This document shows positions 25,083-33,135 of a DNA stretch of 40,397 nucleotides, piece by piece. The stretch is taken from positions 1 through 40,397 of the forward strand of contig NZ_JAMXOD010000023.1 of the NCBI RefSeq assembly GCF_024721305.1. The letters are read 5' to 3'. The position numbers and the translations under genes are program-made. The stretch is from Aequitasia blattaphilus (GTDB taxonomy: Bacteria > Bacillota > Clostridia > Lachnospirales > Lachnospiraceae). Below the pieces are notes generated by a model. The model searched no databases. It was not told the DNA's origin and saw only the letters and a list, made by a program, of their open reading frames with translations. The stretch's first letter is position 1, and every line of letters starts with the position of its first letter.

Positions 25083-25765
25083 ATTTGCTTTCTCCTTTCG
25101 CTTATTTTTTGTACCTTACCATCTCGCAAGTAAATCACTCGTTCTGCATTATCTGCAATCTCCATATCATGCGTAATTAAGATAGCTGTCTGATTAAACT
25201 CTCTACATGTCATCTTTAACAATCCTGCAACCTCTAAACTAGCTTTACTATCAAGACTTCCTGTCGGTTCATCCGCCAATATTACTTTAGGCTTTGTGGC
25301 CAATGCTCTTGCAATTGCTACCTTTTGTCGTTCTCCATTAGAGAGTGCCACTGGAAGCATATCCATCTTATCATCCAATTTTAAAAGATATGCAATCTGA
25401 TAAATATACTCTCTATCAACATCTCGGCCATCTAATTCTAGTGTAAAAATAATATTTTCATACACATTCAATTCCGTTAATAAGTTGTATTCGCGAAAGA
25501 CAAATCCTATATTTCTACGCCGAAAGAGTGCTTTATCATCCTTTCTAAAAAACGAAATATCAGTACCTTCAATTAGGACTTTTCCGCTATCTGGTTGTCG
25601 CAATCCACCAATCAACTGCATTAAGGTTGTTTTCCCACAACCAGATGGTCCTACAATTGCTGTAAACCCTTTTTCTATTTCCAGATTTATATTGTCAATA
25701 GCCTTAACAACATTCGGTTCTTTGCCATAGCTTTTATTTAAGTCTTTCAGTTCAATTACCTTCAT
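25079..25765 (-). CDS. ABC transporter ATPase (MacB/LolD type)
   Basis: A 228-aa ATPase with Walker A GPSGCGKTT near residue 40, Q-loop FREYNLLTELNVYENI, a signature ALSNGERQKVAIARAL (LSNGE in place of LSGGQ), Walker B VILADEPTGS and H-loop LITHD. The EPTGSLD block is diagnostic of the LolD/MacB/SalX group. It is coupled to the FtsX permease downstream (4-nt overlap). It follows the 64-aa precursor gene after 15 nt, so transporter and peptide are made from one message. Confidence 0.9.
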   Translation of the reverse strand: MKVIELKDLNKSYGKEPNVVKAIDNINLEIEKGFTAIVGPSGCGKTTLMQLIGGLRQPDSGKVLIEGTDISFFRKDDKALFRRRNIGFVFREYNLLTELNVYENIIFTLELDGRDVDREYIYQIAYLLKLDDKMDMLPVALSNGERQKVAIARALATKPKVILADEPTGSLDSKASLEVAGLLKMTCREFNQTAILITHDMEIADNAERVIYLRDGKVQKISERRKQI

Positions 25766-25780
25766 TCTATCTCCTTCAAA

Positions 25781-25975
25781 TTAACTTAAAACTGTAATCG
25801 TTGGCATCATAACTGTGCTAAAACAATCCGAGGAACAACGTTGTGCATTTACCCCTGAGCAACTATCATAGCCATCTATCACGTCTGCCAAAAAGAATTC
25901 ATCGTCGTCTAAATCATCTTCGGTAATAATCTTTTCTCGTAAACTCATCCCATTCTTTTTATTCTTCCAAAACAT
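25781..25975 (-). CDS. Divergent Cys-containing RiPP precursor (fourth of the island)
   Basis: A 64-aa peptide with a strong ribosome site (AAGGAGG, 7 nt before ATG). The N-terminal half is charged (LREKIITEDDLDDDEFFLAD) like a leader. The C-terminal half is DVIDGYDSCSGVNAQRCSSD followed by CFSTVMMPTITVLS. Cysteines are C39, C47 and C51. Aligned with the three tandem precursors at 39228-39736 it keeps acid-G-Y-x-x-C, an R before the second Cys, and D-C at the third, giving [DE]GYxxC-x6/7-C-x2-D-C. It lies between the subtilisin-like peptidase and the ABC transporter. Whether the distant radical SAM enzymes also modify it is inference. Confidence 0.75.
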   Translation of the reverse strand: MFWKNKKNGMSLREKIITEDDLDDDEFFLADVIDGYDSCSGVNAQRCSSDCFSTVMMPTITVLS

Positions 25976-25990
25976 TTCGTTTCCTCCTTA

Positions 25991-27073
25991 TTATTTGTAT
26001 ACACTTTTTATGTAACCATTTCGTTGCTTTCCGATTATCATTCGTTCATATGTACTCAAAATCGGAAATATTGTTATTACTTTAATTTGACAATCCACCA
26101 GAAAGTTCAATAATGTCAATAGGTATTCATTATTTTCATATATGAACTGATTGGTTAATGAACCTATATAAAAATAATCGATTTCTTTTACCATCTTCTT
26201 TAGTTTGCTTCTATCAAAAGGATATAGTTCATGAAAGCAAGTATCAATATCGCAAACATCTTTGTACATCCCATATATTTGCATATTATTAAAATCCATA
26301 TCATCTGCAAAATAAAGCACTTTTTTCTTCTCAAGTGAGTATAACTCCCTCTTATCCCGCTTGTTAAAATAAATTTTTTCAATATTGTCTCGCTTTATAA
26401 AATGTTTTAAAAAGTCCATAAAGCTTATCACATTATTTTCTTTTTTTTCGTCTGAAACATACATCCTACAATAAACGCCTGCAAGATAAGGGCATAAAAA
26501 GCTATTTCCCTTCCGCACTCCACATCGAACAATGTCAGGTATATAAACCTCATTATCTGAAAATTTAATCACCTTATCTTTATATGTAACCTTACAAAAC
26601 GAACTTGATTCTGCGGATGTTGTAACACCGATTACATTATCAAAATTAGCTGGATATGATTTCATGCCAGGTATATTATGGTCTGCTGCAAAAATCACAA
26701 TACCTTTTTTAACAGCTTCATCACAGACTTTTTTTAATTGATCAATTTTTCTTGCTGTAGCTGTGCAACTCCCTAGACTTAAATTAATTACATCCACTTG
26801 CTGTTCTATACAAAAATTGATCGCATCAATAATTATGGACAACGTACATTTATTGTCTCCTCGCAAGGTCTGAACTGATAGGATATTAATATCCGGAGCC
26901 TCTTTTAATAACACTTTAATTACTTCCGTTCCATGAGAGTTAATTCTACCGTTATGTTCTCTCCGAAACCCTTGTCCATCATAATAGTAATCATCAATTG
27001 TCTTTCCTTTAAAAATGACATCTTTCTTATTGACCCCTGAATCAATTACTGCGACTACCATTTTTTTATTCAT
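25991..27073 (-). CDS. Cytoplasmic S8 subtilisin-like peptidase
   Basis: A 360-aa serine peptidase. The catalytic triad is intact: D11 in VVAVIDSGV, H47 in INSHGTEV and S191 in GNSFLCPYLAG (GxSxxxPxxAG). N133 (AADHN) is in the oxyanion position. It has no signal peptide and no propeptide; the protease domain begins at residue 5, so it should act inside the cell. Residues about 205-360 form an extra domain I do not recognise (for example KKVLYFADDMDFNNMQIYGM). Placed 15 nt before a precursor gene, it is the best candidate for the leader peptidase. The exporter at 33898 lacks a C39 protease domain, so a separate leader protease is needed. Confidence 0.85.
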   Translation of the reverse strand: MNKKMVVAVIDSGVNKKDVIFKGKTIDDYYYDGQGFRREHNGRINSHGTEVIKVLLKEAPDINILSVQTLRGDNKCTLSIIIDAINFCIEQQVDVINLSLGSCTATARKIDQLKKVCDEAVKKGIVIFAADHNIPGMKSYPANFDNVIGVTTSAESSSFCKVTYKDKVIKFSDNEVYIPDIVRCGVRKGNSFLCPYLAGVYCRMYVSDEKKENNVISFMDFLKHFIKRDNIEKIYFNKRDKRELYSLEKKKVLYFADDMDFNNMQIYGMYKDVCDIDTCFHELYPFDRSKLKKMVKEIDYFYIGSLTNQFIYENNEYLLTLLNFLVDCQIKVITIFPILSTYERMIIGKQRNGYIKSVYK

Positions 27074-27106
27074 TTTCTATCATTCCTTTCTTCAGATAGT
27101 CATTTT

Positions 27107-27459
27107 CTATCTTCGTTTTCCCTTTGGTGTCATATCGAACTCTACTGCAATAATGTCCACAATCTGTTTATTCGCTAAAACTATCGGTAATGGCATCAGT
27201 TCTCTGGTTTCATTATCTGCATACCCAAACATCATTCCTTGATCACCTGCACTAATAATGGCCTTCTGGTCTACACCAAGTACGATATCTGACGATTGTT
27301 GTTTTATTGATATTTTAATCTCTACATCACCAAGCGAAAATCCATCCGCATCACTTTAGTAGCCGTTTTCACTAATTACTGTTCAGACAATTTGTGGAAT
27401 GTCTAACTTTGCTTTTGTTGTTATCTCTCCCATTACCAACACAATACCAATATTATTTG
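27107..27459 (-). pseudogene. metK: metK (S-adenosylmethionine synthetase) relic
   Basis: Read in one minus-strand frame, this stretch gives IGIVLVMGEITTKAKLDIPQ, then (after two stops) SDIVLGVDQ and [20 protein letters not shown] followed by PLPIVLA. These are unmistakable MetK segments, including the [10 protein letters not shown] loop and the VxGEITT strand. In-frame TGA and TAA occur in the middle, the first roughly 40 codons are absent, and homology fades after PLPIVLANK. The C-terminal two-thirds of MetK is missing. It cannot be functional. It sits between the agr-type promoter at 27482-27548 and the S8 peptidase gene. Confidence 0.8.
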
Positions 27460-27481
27460 TTGGATTTTTTGTTATTTCAAT

Positions 27482-27548
27482 TTTATGTTCAAAAAAAACT
27501 TTCTACAATAGGAGATGATTAATTCACCCGTGCCACTGTCTAACTGGA
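27482..27548 (-). promoter_or_regulatory. AgrA/LytTR-type promoter of the S8-precursor-ABC unit
   Basis: On the minus strand CCAGTTAGACAGTG lies upstream of GAATTAATCAT, with the two half-boxes 21 bp apart. A -10-like CATAAA (27487-27482) begins 27 nt after the proximal box. Geometry and sequence match the promoters at 30463-30530 and 39849-39915. LytTR regulators such as AgrA bind direct repeats of about 9 bp with a 21-bp period, so this is a plausible AgrA target. The S8 start lies about 410 nt downstream, past the metK relic. Confidence 0.5.
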
Positions 27549-27600
27549 TCGATTTTTCTTATTTCTCAATGCTATTTATCAAGACTATTTCTTCGCAATA

Positions 27601-27634
27601 TAAAACCACCTGTAGATCATAATCCCACAGATGG
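27601..27634 (-). terminator. Terminator of the agr operon
   Basis: On the minus strand CCATCTGT pairs with ACAGGTGG (one G-U pair) across a 13-nt loop, followed by TTTTA. It is 26 nt past the agrD stop. Confidence 0.7.
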
Positions 27635-27659
27635 CTCTATAATGATTTTCTTAATACAA

Positions 27660-27815
27660 TTATAAACATTTTAAGTTTACTAATTCCTCTGGTACTTCTT
27701 CTTGGTAAAAACTCCATCCACTATAACTAACGACAGCGGTTAATGCTAACGACCTTGTTATTTTAGCAAAATGACTTAACAGTAGCTTTTTCCATTTACG
27801 ACAGACCTTCCTCAT
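27660..27815 (-). CDS. agrD: AgrD-like autoinducer peptide precursor
   Basis: A 51-aa peptide with an excellent ribosome site (AAGGAGG, 7 nt before ATG). It has a basic amphipathic N-terminal helix (MRKVCRKWKKLLLSHFAKIT) and a hydrophobic stretch. The AgrD-type core/recognition region is SGWSFYQEEVPEEL, whose P-E-E-L matches the AgrB recognition tail. Aligned with clostridial AgrD peptides (C-x4-x-Q-x-x-x-P), Ser replaces the usual thiolactone Cys, predicting an ester-linked autoinducer near SGWSF. It overlaps the agrC end by 20 nt and is last in the operon, whereas most agr loci place agrD after agrB. It is too short for standard ORF thresholds. Confidence 0.8.
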   Translation of the reverse strand: MRKVCRKWKKLLLSHFAKITRSLALTAVVSYSGWSFYQEEVPEELVNLKCL

Positions 27816-29097
27816 GATACTTCCTCCTTACATTTTTTACGGGAATAATAGCACTCGCTATAAAGAATTTTCCTTCTGTAGCTAATGCTAAAACTGCTCC
27901 ATATTTTTTTAATGTTTCACGTACATTCATTATTCCTAAACCATGTAATCTTTTGTTTTTTTTCTCTGTAGCTAATAGCTCATACTCTTTACTTAAAGTC
28001 ATGCTATTTTTTATAACGATTGAAAGCATTTCTCCTTTCGTATTAACTTCAAAATATATAATTCTCTTCTCCATTTGAACTTTTTTTGTCGCTTCAATTG
28101 CATTATCTAATAAATTCCCAAATATCGAACTAATGTCTAATGGATCTATGAACTCTCCATGATAAAAATCTGCTTTTATCTCTAAACGTATTTCATACTT
28201 GCTTGCTTTCGCAATCTTATCTGCTAAAATTATGTCCAAAAACTCATTACCAGTATCATAATAATTTTCATATGAGTTCAATAGTTTTTTTGTTTTCTCA
28301 CTAATTTCATTCTTGTCAGACAGTAAAAAATGATTTTTCAAGTCATGATATACCTCTTTTATTTTTTCCTCTGCAAGCAGTCTTTTTAAGTAATATTCAT
28401 TTTTCAGCTTCAAATGATCATTTTCTTGTGCTTCAATCCGTTGTCGTTCTTGCATTTTTGTATAATTTTGCAAAAATATAACTAATGATACAAATGCAAG
28501 AAAAATACATATAGAGCACAGGATGAATAAATCAGCGCTTTTTGTATCATGTACCGCTGGTAAACTAATATGTATTGCAAATAATGTAATCATAAATGGT
28601 ATAGTTACTATTGGAATTAGTAATATTTCACGCAAATTGATTTTTTTCATACTTTTTTTCATAAAAGGCTTTAAAGTATACATAATCGTAAAATGTGTTG
28701 CATGAACAAGAAGATTTACTGTCAAAGAATAATCTTCATATATTGCATTATCCGAAAAAATAGGTTCATTAAAATTGTTCCAAACCTGTACAACAAAAAT
28801 TTGAGATATATAAAGTAAAAACATATAAATAATATTGTATACTGCAAGCTTTATCCATTTACATTCAAATACAAATACACCTATGCATGCATAGCTAGCA
28901 ACAATAATAACCATTTTAATCATTAAGTTTACATCAAAAAAAGATAATACTACCGTAATACCAATACATACAAAAAAATAAAACACTCTTCTAATACTTC
29001 CCTTTACTTTTTCATTTGACAAAAATATCAATAAAGTAATCACTTCAAACGCCGTGGAGACTATATCTATAATCACTGCTGACAATAAACTACTCAT
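27796..29097 (-). CDS. agrC: AgrC-like sensor histidine kinase (GHKL)
   Basis: A 433-aa kinase with about six to seven hydrophobic segments in the first 220 residues, forming a polytopic autoinducer sensor domain. A cytoplasmic kinase follows. The phospho-acceptor region is EVYHDLKNHFLLS near residue 245, as in AgrC/BlpH kinases (HDxxNH). The N box is SSIFGNLLDNAIEAT, and the G region KRLHGLGIMNVRETLKKYG is typical of HATPase_c_5. The ATG at 29097 overlaps the agrA stop as ATGA; an upstream TTG also exists. It should sense the AgrD-derived peptide and phosphorylate the LytTR regulator encoded upstream. Confidence 0.85.
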   Translation of the reverse strand: MSSLLSAVIIDIVSTAFEVITLLIFLSNEKVKGSIRRVFYFFVCIGITVVLSFFDVNLMIKMVIIVASYACIGVFVFECKWIKLAVYNIIYMFLLYISQIFVVQVWNNFNEPIFSDNAIYEDYSLTVNLLVHATHFTIMYTLKPFMKKSMKKINLREILLIPIVTIPFMITLFAIHISLPAVHDTKSADLFILCSICIFLAFVSLVIFLQNYTKMQERQRIEAQENDHLKLKNEYYLKRLLAEEKIKEVYHDLKNHFLLSDKNEISEKTKKLLNSYENYYDTGNEFLDIILADKIAKASKYEIRLEIKADFYHGEFIDPLDISSIFGNLLDNAIEATKKVQMEKRIIYFEVNTKGEMLSIVIKNSMTLSKEYELLATEKKNKRLHGLGIMNVRETLKKYGAVLALATEGKFFIASAIIPVKNVRRKYHEEGLS

Positions 29098-29804
29098 CCC
29101 CTTGTCCCCCAATACCTAGCCAAGGCTTCCAAAAATCCTTTTTTCTTTGTCTTACTTAATGGTATGCGCTCATTTGTACATAACTTCACTTCTGTACTTT
29201 CTACATTTTCTACATAAAACAAATTCACTAAATATGCTGAATGCGACCTTTGAAAACCCATTTGTCCTATTTTCGACTCCATCTCCTTCAAGCTCCAAAA
29301 GCACACCAAATTTCCTATGTCTGTATGCACCAGCAAATTTCTATTAAATGTATCAATATAACTTATATTCTTTAAAAAAATCCGATGTTTTCCATCGTTA
29401 TTATGAAAAAATATATAGGGCTCTTCTTTTACCAACAATTTTTGTACCCATCGCTCCAATTCATCTTTTAACCGCATATAAGAAATTGGTTTTTGAATAT
29501 AATTTCCTGCATTTACTTTATAACTTTCAAATGCATACTGTAACATCGAGGTAAGGAAAATAATGATAACATCTTTATCTATTTCTCTTATTTTTTTAGC
29601 CGTCTCAATTCCATTTAATCCTGGCATTTTTATATCTAGGAAGATAATATCATAATCCCCAATATAAGAAGATACCAACTCTTGTCCTCTTAAAAAGGTA
29701 TATGGTATCATTTGCACTCCTGTTTCCTCTGTATACCTCTCAATCAACCTTTTTAAACCTTCCACTACCTTCTCTGAATCATCACATATCGCTATCTTAA
29801 TCAT
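29094..29804 (-). CDS. agrA: AgrA-like LytTR response regulator
   Basis: A 236-aa regulator. Residues 1-120 form a receiver with acidic pocket D8/D9 (ICDDS), phospho-acceptor D57 in DIIFLDIKMPGLNG, T at the switch (IFLTSML) and K near 106 (IQKPIS). Residues about 135-236 form a LytTR DNA-binding domain (ISYIDTFNRNLLVHTDIGNL, then GFQRSHSAYLVNL and RIPLSKTKKKGFLE). It starts 3 nt after agrB and overlaps agrC. LytTR proteins bind paired 9-bp repeats; three such sites precede the three transcription units of this island, making this the likely master regulator. Confidence 0.9.
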   Translation of the reverse strand: MIKIAICDDSEKVVEGLKRLIERYTEETGVQMIPYTFLRGQELVSSYIGDYDIIFLDIKMPGLNGIETAKKIREIDKDVIIIFLTSMLQYAFESYKVNAGNYIQKPISYMRLKDELERWVQKLLVKEEPYIFFHNNDGKHRIFLKNISYIDTFNRNLLVHTDIGNLVCFWSLKEMESKIGQMGFQRSHSAYLVNLFYVENVESTEVKLCTNERIPLSKTKKKGFLEALARYWGTRG

Positions 29805-29807
29805 GTT

Positions 29808-30425
29808 TTATTCCTCATCAAGAACAACACTATTTGCTTCATATCTTATGTTCTTAATACTTTCTACAATCAATAATATTGATATTAAAAATAGGGCTAA
29901 AATTATAAATAGACCCATTTCTTTCATCCTATTTGACATAAATATTGTCAATACAACAACCATGTTTACAAAAAGCAATCGTATTCTAATTTTTCGTCTA
30001 TACACTGGAACCTGATTCGGCTCAAAGGGCCTCTTTTTATGTTCAACTGGTGCTAAACGCAAAATCACAATATCAGCAATAATCATAAGTACATATAAAT
30101 AACTTTCCAGCACACTATTACTCAATATAATGTAATTCCATACACAACATAAACACATATAACTTCCTGTAAAAACAAGGGTGCAGTTTCTTCTGCATGA
30201 GGCATGATATCCTCCTGCAAATACCCTGATCGGGATAAATGCCAGAAGAAAAACAATTGTTTCAATTCTTCTACCACATAGCATACCGATTAACAGAATT
30301 AATGAAATGTTAATCATCTCTCCTAAAAATAACTTCATGCCATAAAAATAAATATCATATTCCATTTCCTTTACAACATTATTTCTGATAAATAATTTAA
30401 CAACCTTATCTGCTATATGCACCAT
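29808..30425 (-). CDS. agrB: AgrB-like autoinducer-processing membrane peptidase
   Basis: A 205-aa membrane protein with five to six hydrophobic segments. The catalytic dyad is H74 and C81 in FAGGYHASCRRNC, the AgrB Cys-protease motif. It removes the C-terminal tail of AgrD and forms the macrocycle. It is the first gene of the agr operon (agrB-agrA-agrC-agrD). The ATG follows GGGGGGATAAAGGG. The double LytTR-type box 71 nt upstream implies positive feedback by AgrA. Confidence 0.9.
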   Translation of the reverse strand: MVHIADKVVKLFIRNNVVKEMEYDIYFYGMKLFLGEMINISLILLIGMLCGRRIETIVFLLAFIPIRVFAGGYHASCRRNCTLVFTGSYMCLCCVWNYIILSNSVLESYLYVLMIIADIVILRLAPVEHKKRPFEPNQVPVYRRKIRIRLLFVNMVVVLTIFMSNRMKEMGLFIILALFLISILLIVESIKNIRYEANSVVLDEE

Positions 30426-30462
30426 CCCTTTATCCCCCCCTAATTCAGTTAATTAAAGTAAT

Positions 30463-30530
30463 CCTATACAAATATAGTTCATCTCACAATATCTGTTGAT
30501 TAACTGGGACATTTCAGTGCTTAACCGGAT
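30463..30530 (-). promoter_or_regulatory. AgrA/LytTR-type promoter of the agr operon
   Basis: On the minus strand CCGGTTAAG and CCAGTTAAT are 9-bp direct repeats with a 21-bp period, the architecture of AgrA sites. A -10-like TATAGG (30468-30463) begins 27 nt after the proximal AGTTAATCAA. The plus-strand text TTGATTAACT-N8-TCAGTGC is shared exactly, spacing included, with the precursor promoter at 39849-39915. Confidence 0.65.
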
Positions 30531-30590
30531 GTTTGTGTCACTTTTCTATTTGTATTTCTATTTGTATTTTTATATATTTTTTTCTTCTTA

Positions 30591-31025
30591 TTATACACAA
30601 ATTTCATATTTCTTTCCACCTATGTTCAAAAAAAATTTTCGACAAAATTCACCTTTACATATATTGAATAAATATTCAGAAGGTACTACATCATAAAGTA
30701 ATCCATTTCTACCTTTTATAAGCTTAAAGCTCATAAAAGCAGTTTCGCTATTTACTTGCACTTTTTGCATCTGGTCTGCTATTGCCTGATAAATCTCCCA
30801 TCTATTCACTTCTTCAGACTCTTTGATTTGGAAAAAATGATATTCTATATTTGTATTAATGACAGTTTTCATATATTCTAAATATCTTTGAGCGACTAAA
30901 GAATCTACTAGAAGCCTAAACGACCGCTCAGTAGATTCTCTAATCATTCTAACTAATATTTCTATCATCTCTGGTGAAGTTAATATTATTTTCTCATTTT
31001 CAATCGTAAACTTATGCTCTTTCAC
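30591..31025 (-). CDS. Unknown protein at end of the radical SAM operon
   Basis: A roughly 144-aa soluble protein, rich in charged helices (TSPEMIEILVRMIRESTERS, then NTNIEYHFFQIKESEEVNRW) with a C-terminal stretch containing two Cys (FNICKGEFCRKFFLNIGGKK). I do not recognise a family. The GTG at 31025 has AAGGTGG 9 nt upstream and overlaps the permease stop by 14 nt; an in-frame ATG at 31049 is the alternative. Tight coupling to the Bce-type transporter suggests a role in immunity or peptide handling. It is the last gene of the unit. Confidence 0.6.
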   Translation of the reverse strand: MKEHKFTIENEKIILTSPEMIEILVRMIRESTERSFRLLVDSLVAQRYLEYMKTVINTNIEYHFFQIKESEEVNRWEIYQAIADQMQKVQVNSETAFMSFKLIKGRNGLLYDVVPSEYLFNICKGEFCRKFFLNIGGKKYEICV

Positions 31026-33135
31026 CGATTGCAACCACCTTTTTTGCATTTTTTACTGATATATTGTAGATAGTATATTGATACAGAGCCACTAAAGTAC
31101 AAAGGAATATCTCAACCACCATAATTTTCATTTCTCCTGCCGTCAAACGCCCATCATTTTGCCATAAAGTCAATGGATACCAAATCATCATTGCCAGACA
31201 GCCAATCATCGTTGGCAGTATATAAATACTTCTGAGCAGTTTCCTAAGCACCCGCTGCAAGTAAATATCATTTGCTCCTAATTTCCTAAGGTCATTAAAC
31301 ACACCCTCATTTCGGATAGTCATTGACATACTACGTGTATACGAGATAATGCCCACCGCTGCGAAGCAAATAATCGTTACAACTATAAACAACAGATAAA
31401 ACACCGCAAAAGATATGAAACCATTTTTAATTTCCAGTATTTTAATTTGAGGTATATACTTCCAATCTGGATATTCTTCTGGATGGTCTGCATTCACTAT
31501 TACTAGTTCACCATACCCATACTCTTCACCACCACCTGCAAGCATTTCTTGCTTTTCATCATAGTTAGACATATGCATCATACTACTCGGTGCTAGCCCA
31601 ACAAACTGTTTATATAATTCCTTACTAAATTCATAAGAATTCTCACTTTCATCTACATTAAATACCACATCTGTCTCTAACAAATTGCCCGTCAATCCTG
31701 TTTTTAGAATATTATAATCATCATCACTAATCACAAAACGACTATTTGCTGCAAACCCGTCCGCAACAATCAAACCTGCCCCTTCTTGTGTACCTTGATA
31801 TGCCAAGTCCTTTTCCACATTACTATACGGATTTTTTACATAGTCCAAATCATTAAACTTATTAAATGAGTTTTCATAAACATTATCATCTTTCAAAAAA
31901 TAATACTCACCAGTATTAACAACTATACTTCTATCCATCAACTCATTATATTGGCTTGCTGATATAAAAGAATAGTAAAAGCGTTCTTTTTCATACTCTT
32001 GTTTCAGCTTTCCATTGCTATCCAAATCGTCTCTATTTACTCCACTACCTATAAGCCGAATCCAATAGACCTCTTGGTACTCTGTTATTTGCACCTTATG
32101 ACGTTTCGCCATAGTCTCAATCATTTCTTGGTTGATACCATTCATATCATTCAAGAATGTCAATCTAGCATCAATTGGAGTCTCACGTATCATAGCCTGC
32201 TCTACCATATATTTTGTCGGTGTATACAAGCAAGCAAATAAACTACAAATAATAAGAAGAGTCACTACTAGCATATTCTTTACTGCAGAATTACCTTGAA
32301 ATTTTAGCATACCATAAGTAATTATATTTTTATAATATCTCTGTGGCTGACGCCCCCTCTTATGCACACTAATGGAATATACCATAATCCGATAGATACC
32401 CCAGACTACTGGTAAAAAGAATAGATTGCTCCATGCTCCTATTGGTCGGTTTGTCACTCTTGCTATGCTAGGGAATATTACTGCCATAATCACCAAACCA
32501 ACTACTAAAGCAATTGTTCCAAGCATAACATAGCTTCGACTCATTTTATCATTTACTTTCTCGCTTTTACGTTCTTCATTAAGAATATCCATAATATTGC
32601 TTCTTTTCATGAACCTTGCAGCTAAAAATAAAATAAATGTTCCTACAATCATTGCAAATAGCACTGATATTAAAATACCGCCGACAGATAATAAGGATAC
32701 TTTTTCAATTCCTGTCGAAAGTGTAATTTGAAAAGCTTTCAAGATGATAAATGATAAGAGTATTCCTATTATTATCCCGAAGCCTGAACTATTGATTATA
32801 ATTCCAATTAAGTCTATATAAAGTGCCCTAGCTAATTTTTTCTTCTGGCTCCCCAATGCTAAAAACAAACCAATTTCTTTACTTTTATATCGCAAAAACA
32901 AACCACCTGCATATGCCGTAAATACAAAACATCCCAGTAAAGCAACACCAAAAATCATATATACTTGTTTAAGAGAGTCTCCACCTTTTGGTAAAACATC
33001 TTTTACCGCTGTATTTGTAACAATTGATATAAATGCCGAAATTAAAATCATGGCAAAAGTAATGCAAAATCTAATTTGTCTATAATTTACCCTTCCACTT
33101 TTCTGTAACTTTGCAAATACTTTATTCATTGTCAT
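31012..33135 (-). CDS. Bce-type FtsX ABC permease
   Basis: A 707-aa permease with about ten helices. One is at the N-terminus, three lie near residues 55-180 and two near 210-250. Helix 7 near 290 is followed by a large extracytoplasmic domain of roughly 270 residues, and three helices lie near 575-690. A big external loop between helices 7 and 8 is the hallmark of BceB-type permeases, which protect against cell-wall-active peptides by target removal. The ATG at 33135 has GGTGG upstream and overlaps the ATPase end. No BceRS two-component pair is present; AgrA may regulate it instead. It probably confers self-immunity. Confidence 0.85.
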   Translation of the reverse strand: MTMNKVFAKLQKSGRVNYRQIRFCITFAMILISAFISIVTNTAVKDVLPKGGDSLKQVYMIFGVALLGCFVFTAYAGGLFLRYKSKEIGLFLALGSQKKKLARALYIDLIGIIINSSGFGIIIGILLSFIILKAFQITLSTGIEKVSLLSVGGILISVLFAMIVGTFILFLAARFMKRSNIMDILNEERKSEKVNDKMSRSYVMLGTIALVVGLVIMAVIFPSIARVTNRPIGAWSNLFFLPVVWGIYRIMVYSISVHKRGRQPQRYYKNIITYGMLKFQGNSAVKNMLVVTLLIICSLFACLYTPTKYMVEQAMIRETPIDARLTFLNDMNGINQEMIETMAKRHKVQITEYQEVYWIRLIGSGVNRDDLDSNGKLKQEYEKERFYYSFISASQYNELMDRSIVVNTGEYYFLKDDNVYENSFNKFNDLDYVKNPYSNVEKDLAYQGTQEGAGLIVADGFAANSRFVISDDDYNILKTGLTGNLLETDVVFNVDESENSYEFSKELYKQFVGLAPSSMMHMSNYDEKQEMLAGGGEEYGYGELVIVNADHPEEYPDWKYIPQIKILEIKNGFISFAVFYLLFIVVTIICFAAVGIISYTRSMSMTIRNEGVFNDLRKLGANDIYLQRVLRKLLRSIYILPTMIGCLAMMIWYPLTLWQNDGRLTAGEMKIMVVEIFLCTLVALYQYTIYNISVKNAKKVVAIGERA

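Noticed and set aside
25781-25975. Lanthipeptide interpretation of the 64-aa peptide (Ser/Thr/Cys-rich tail)
   Set aside because: No LanB, LanC, LanM or LanKC-type gene is visible, whereas the Cys pattern matches the radical SAM precursors.
27015-27242. Plus-strand 75-codon frame over the S8 start and metK relic
   Set aside because: It is antisense to recognisable MetK and S8 coding sequence and has no motif.
30535-30590. Tandem TATTTNTATTTNTATT-like repeats as a microsatellite or CRISPR-like element
   Set aside because: It is a short, AT-rich low-complexity stretch with no spacers or regular unit.
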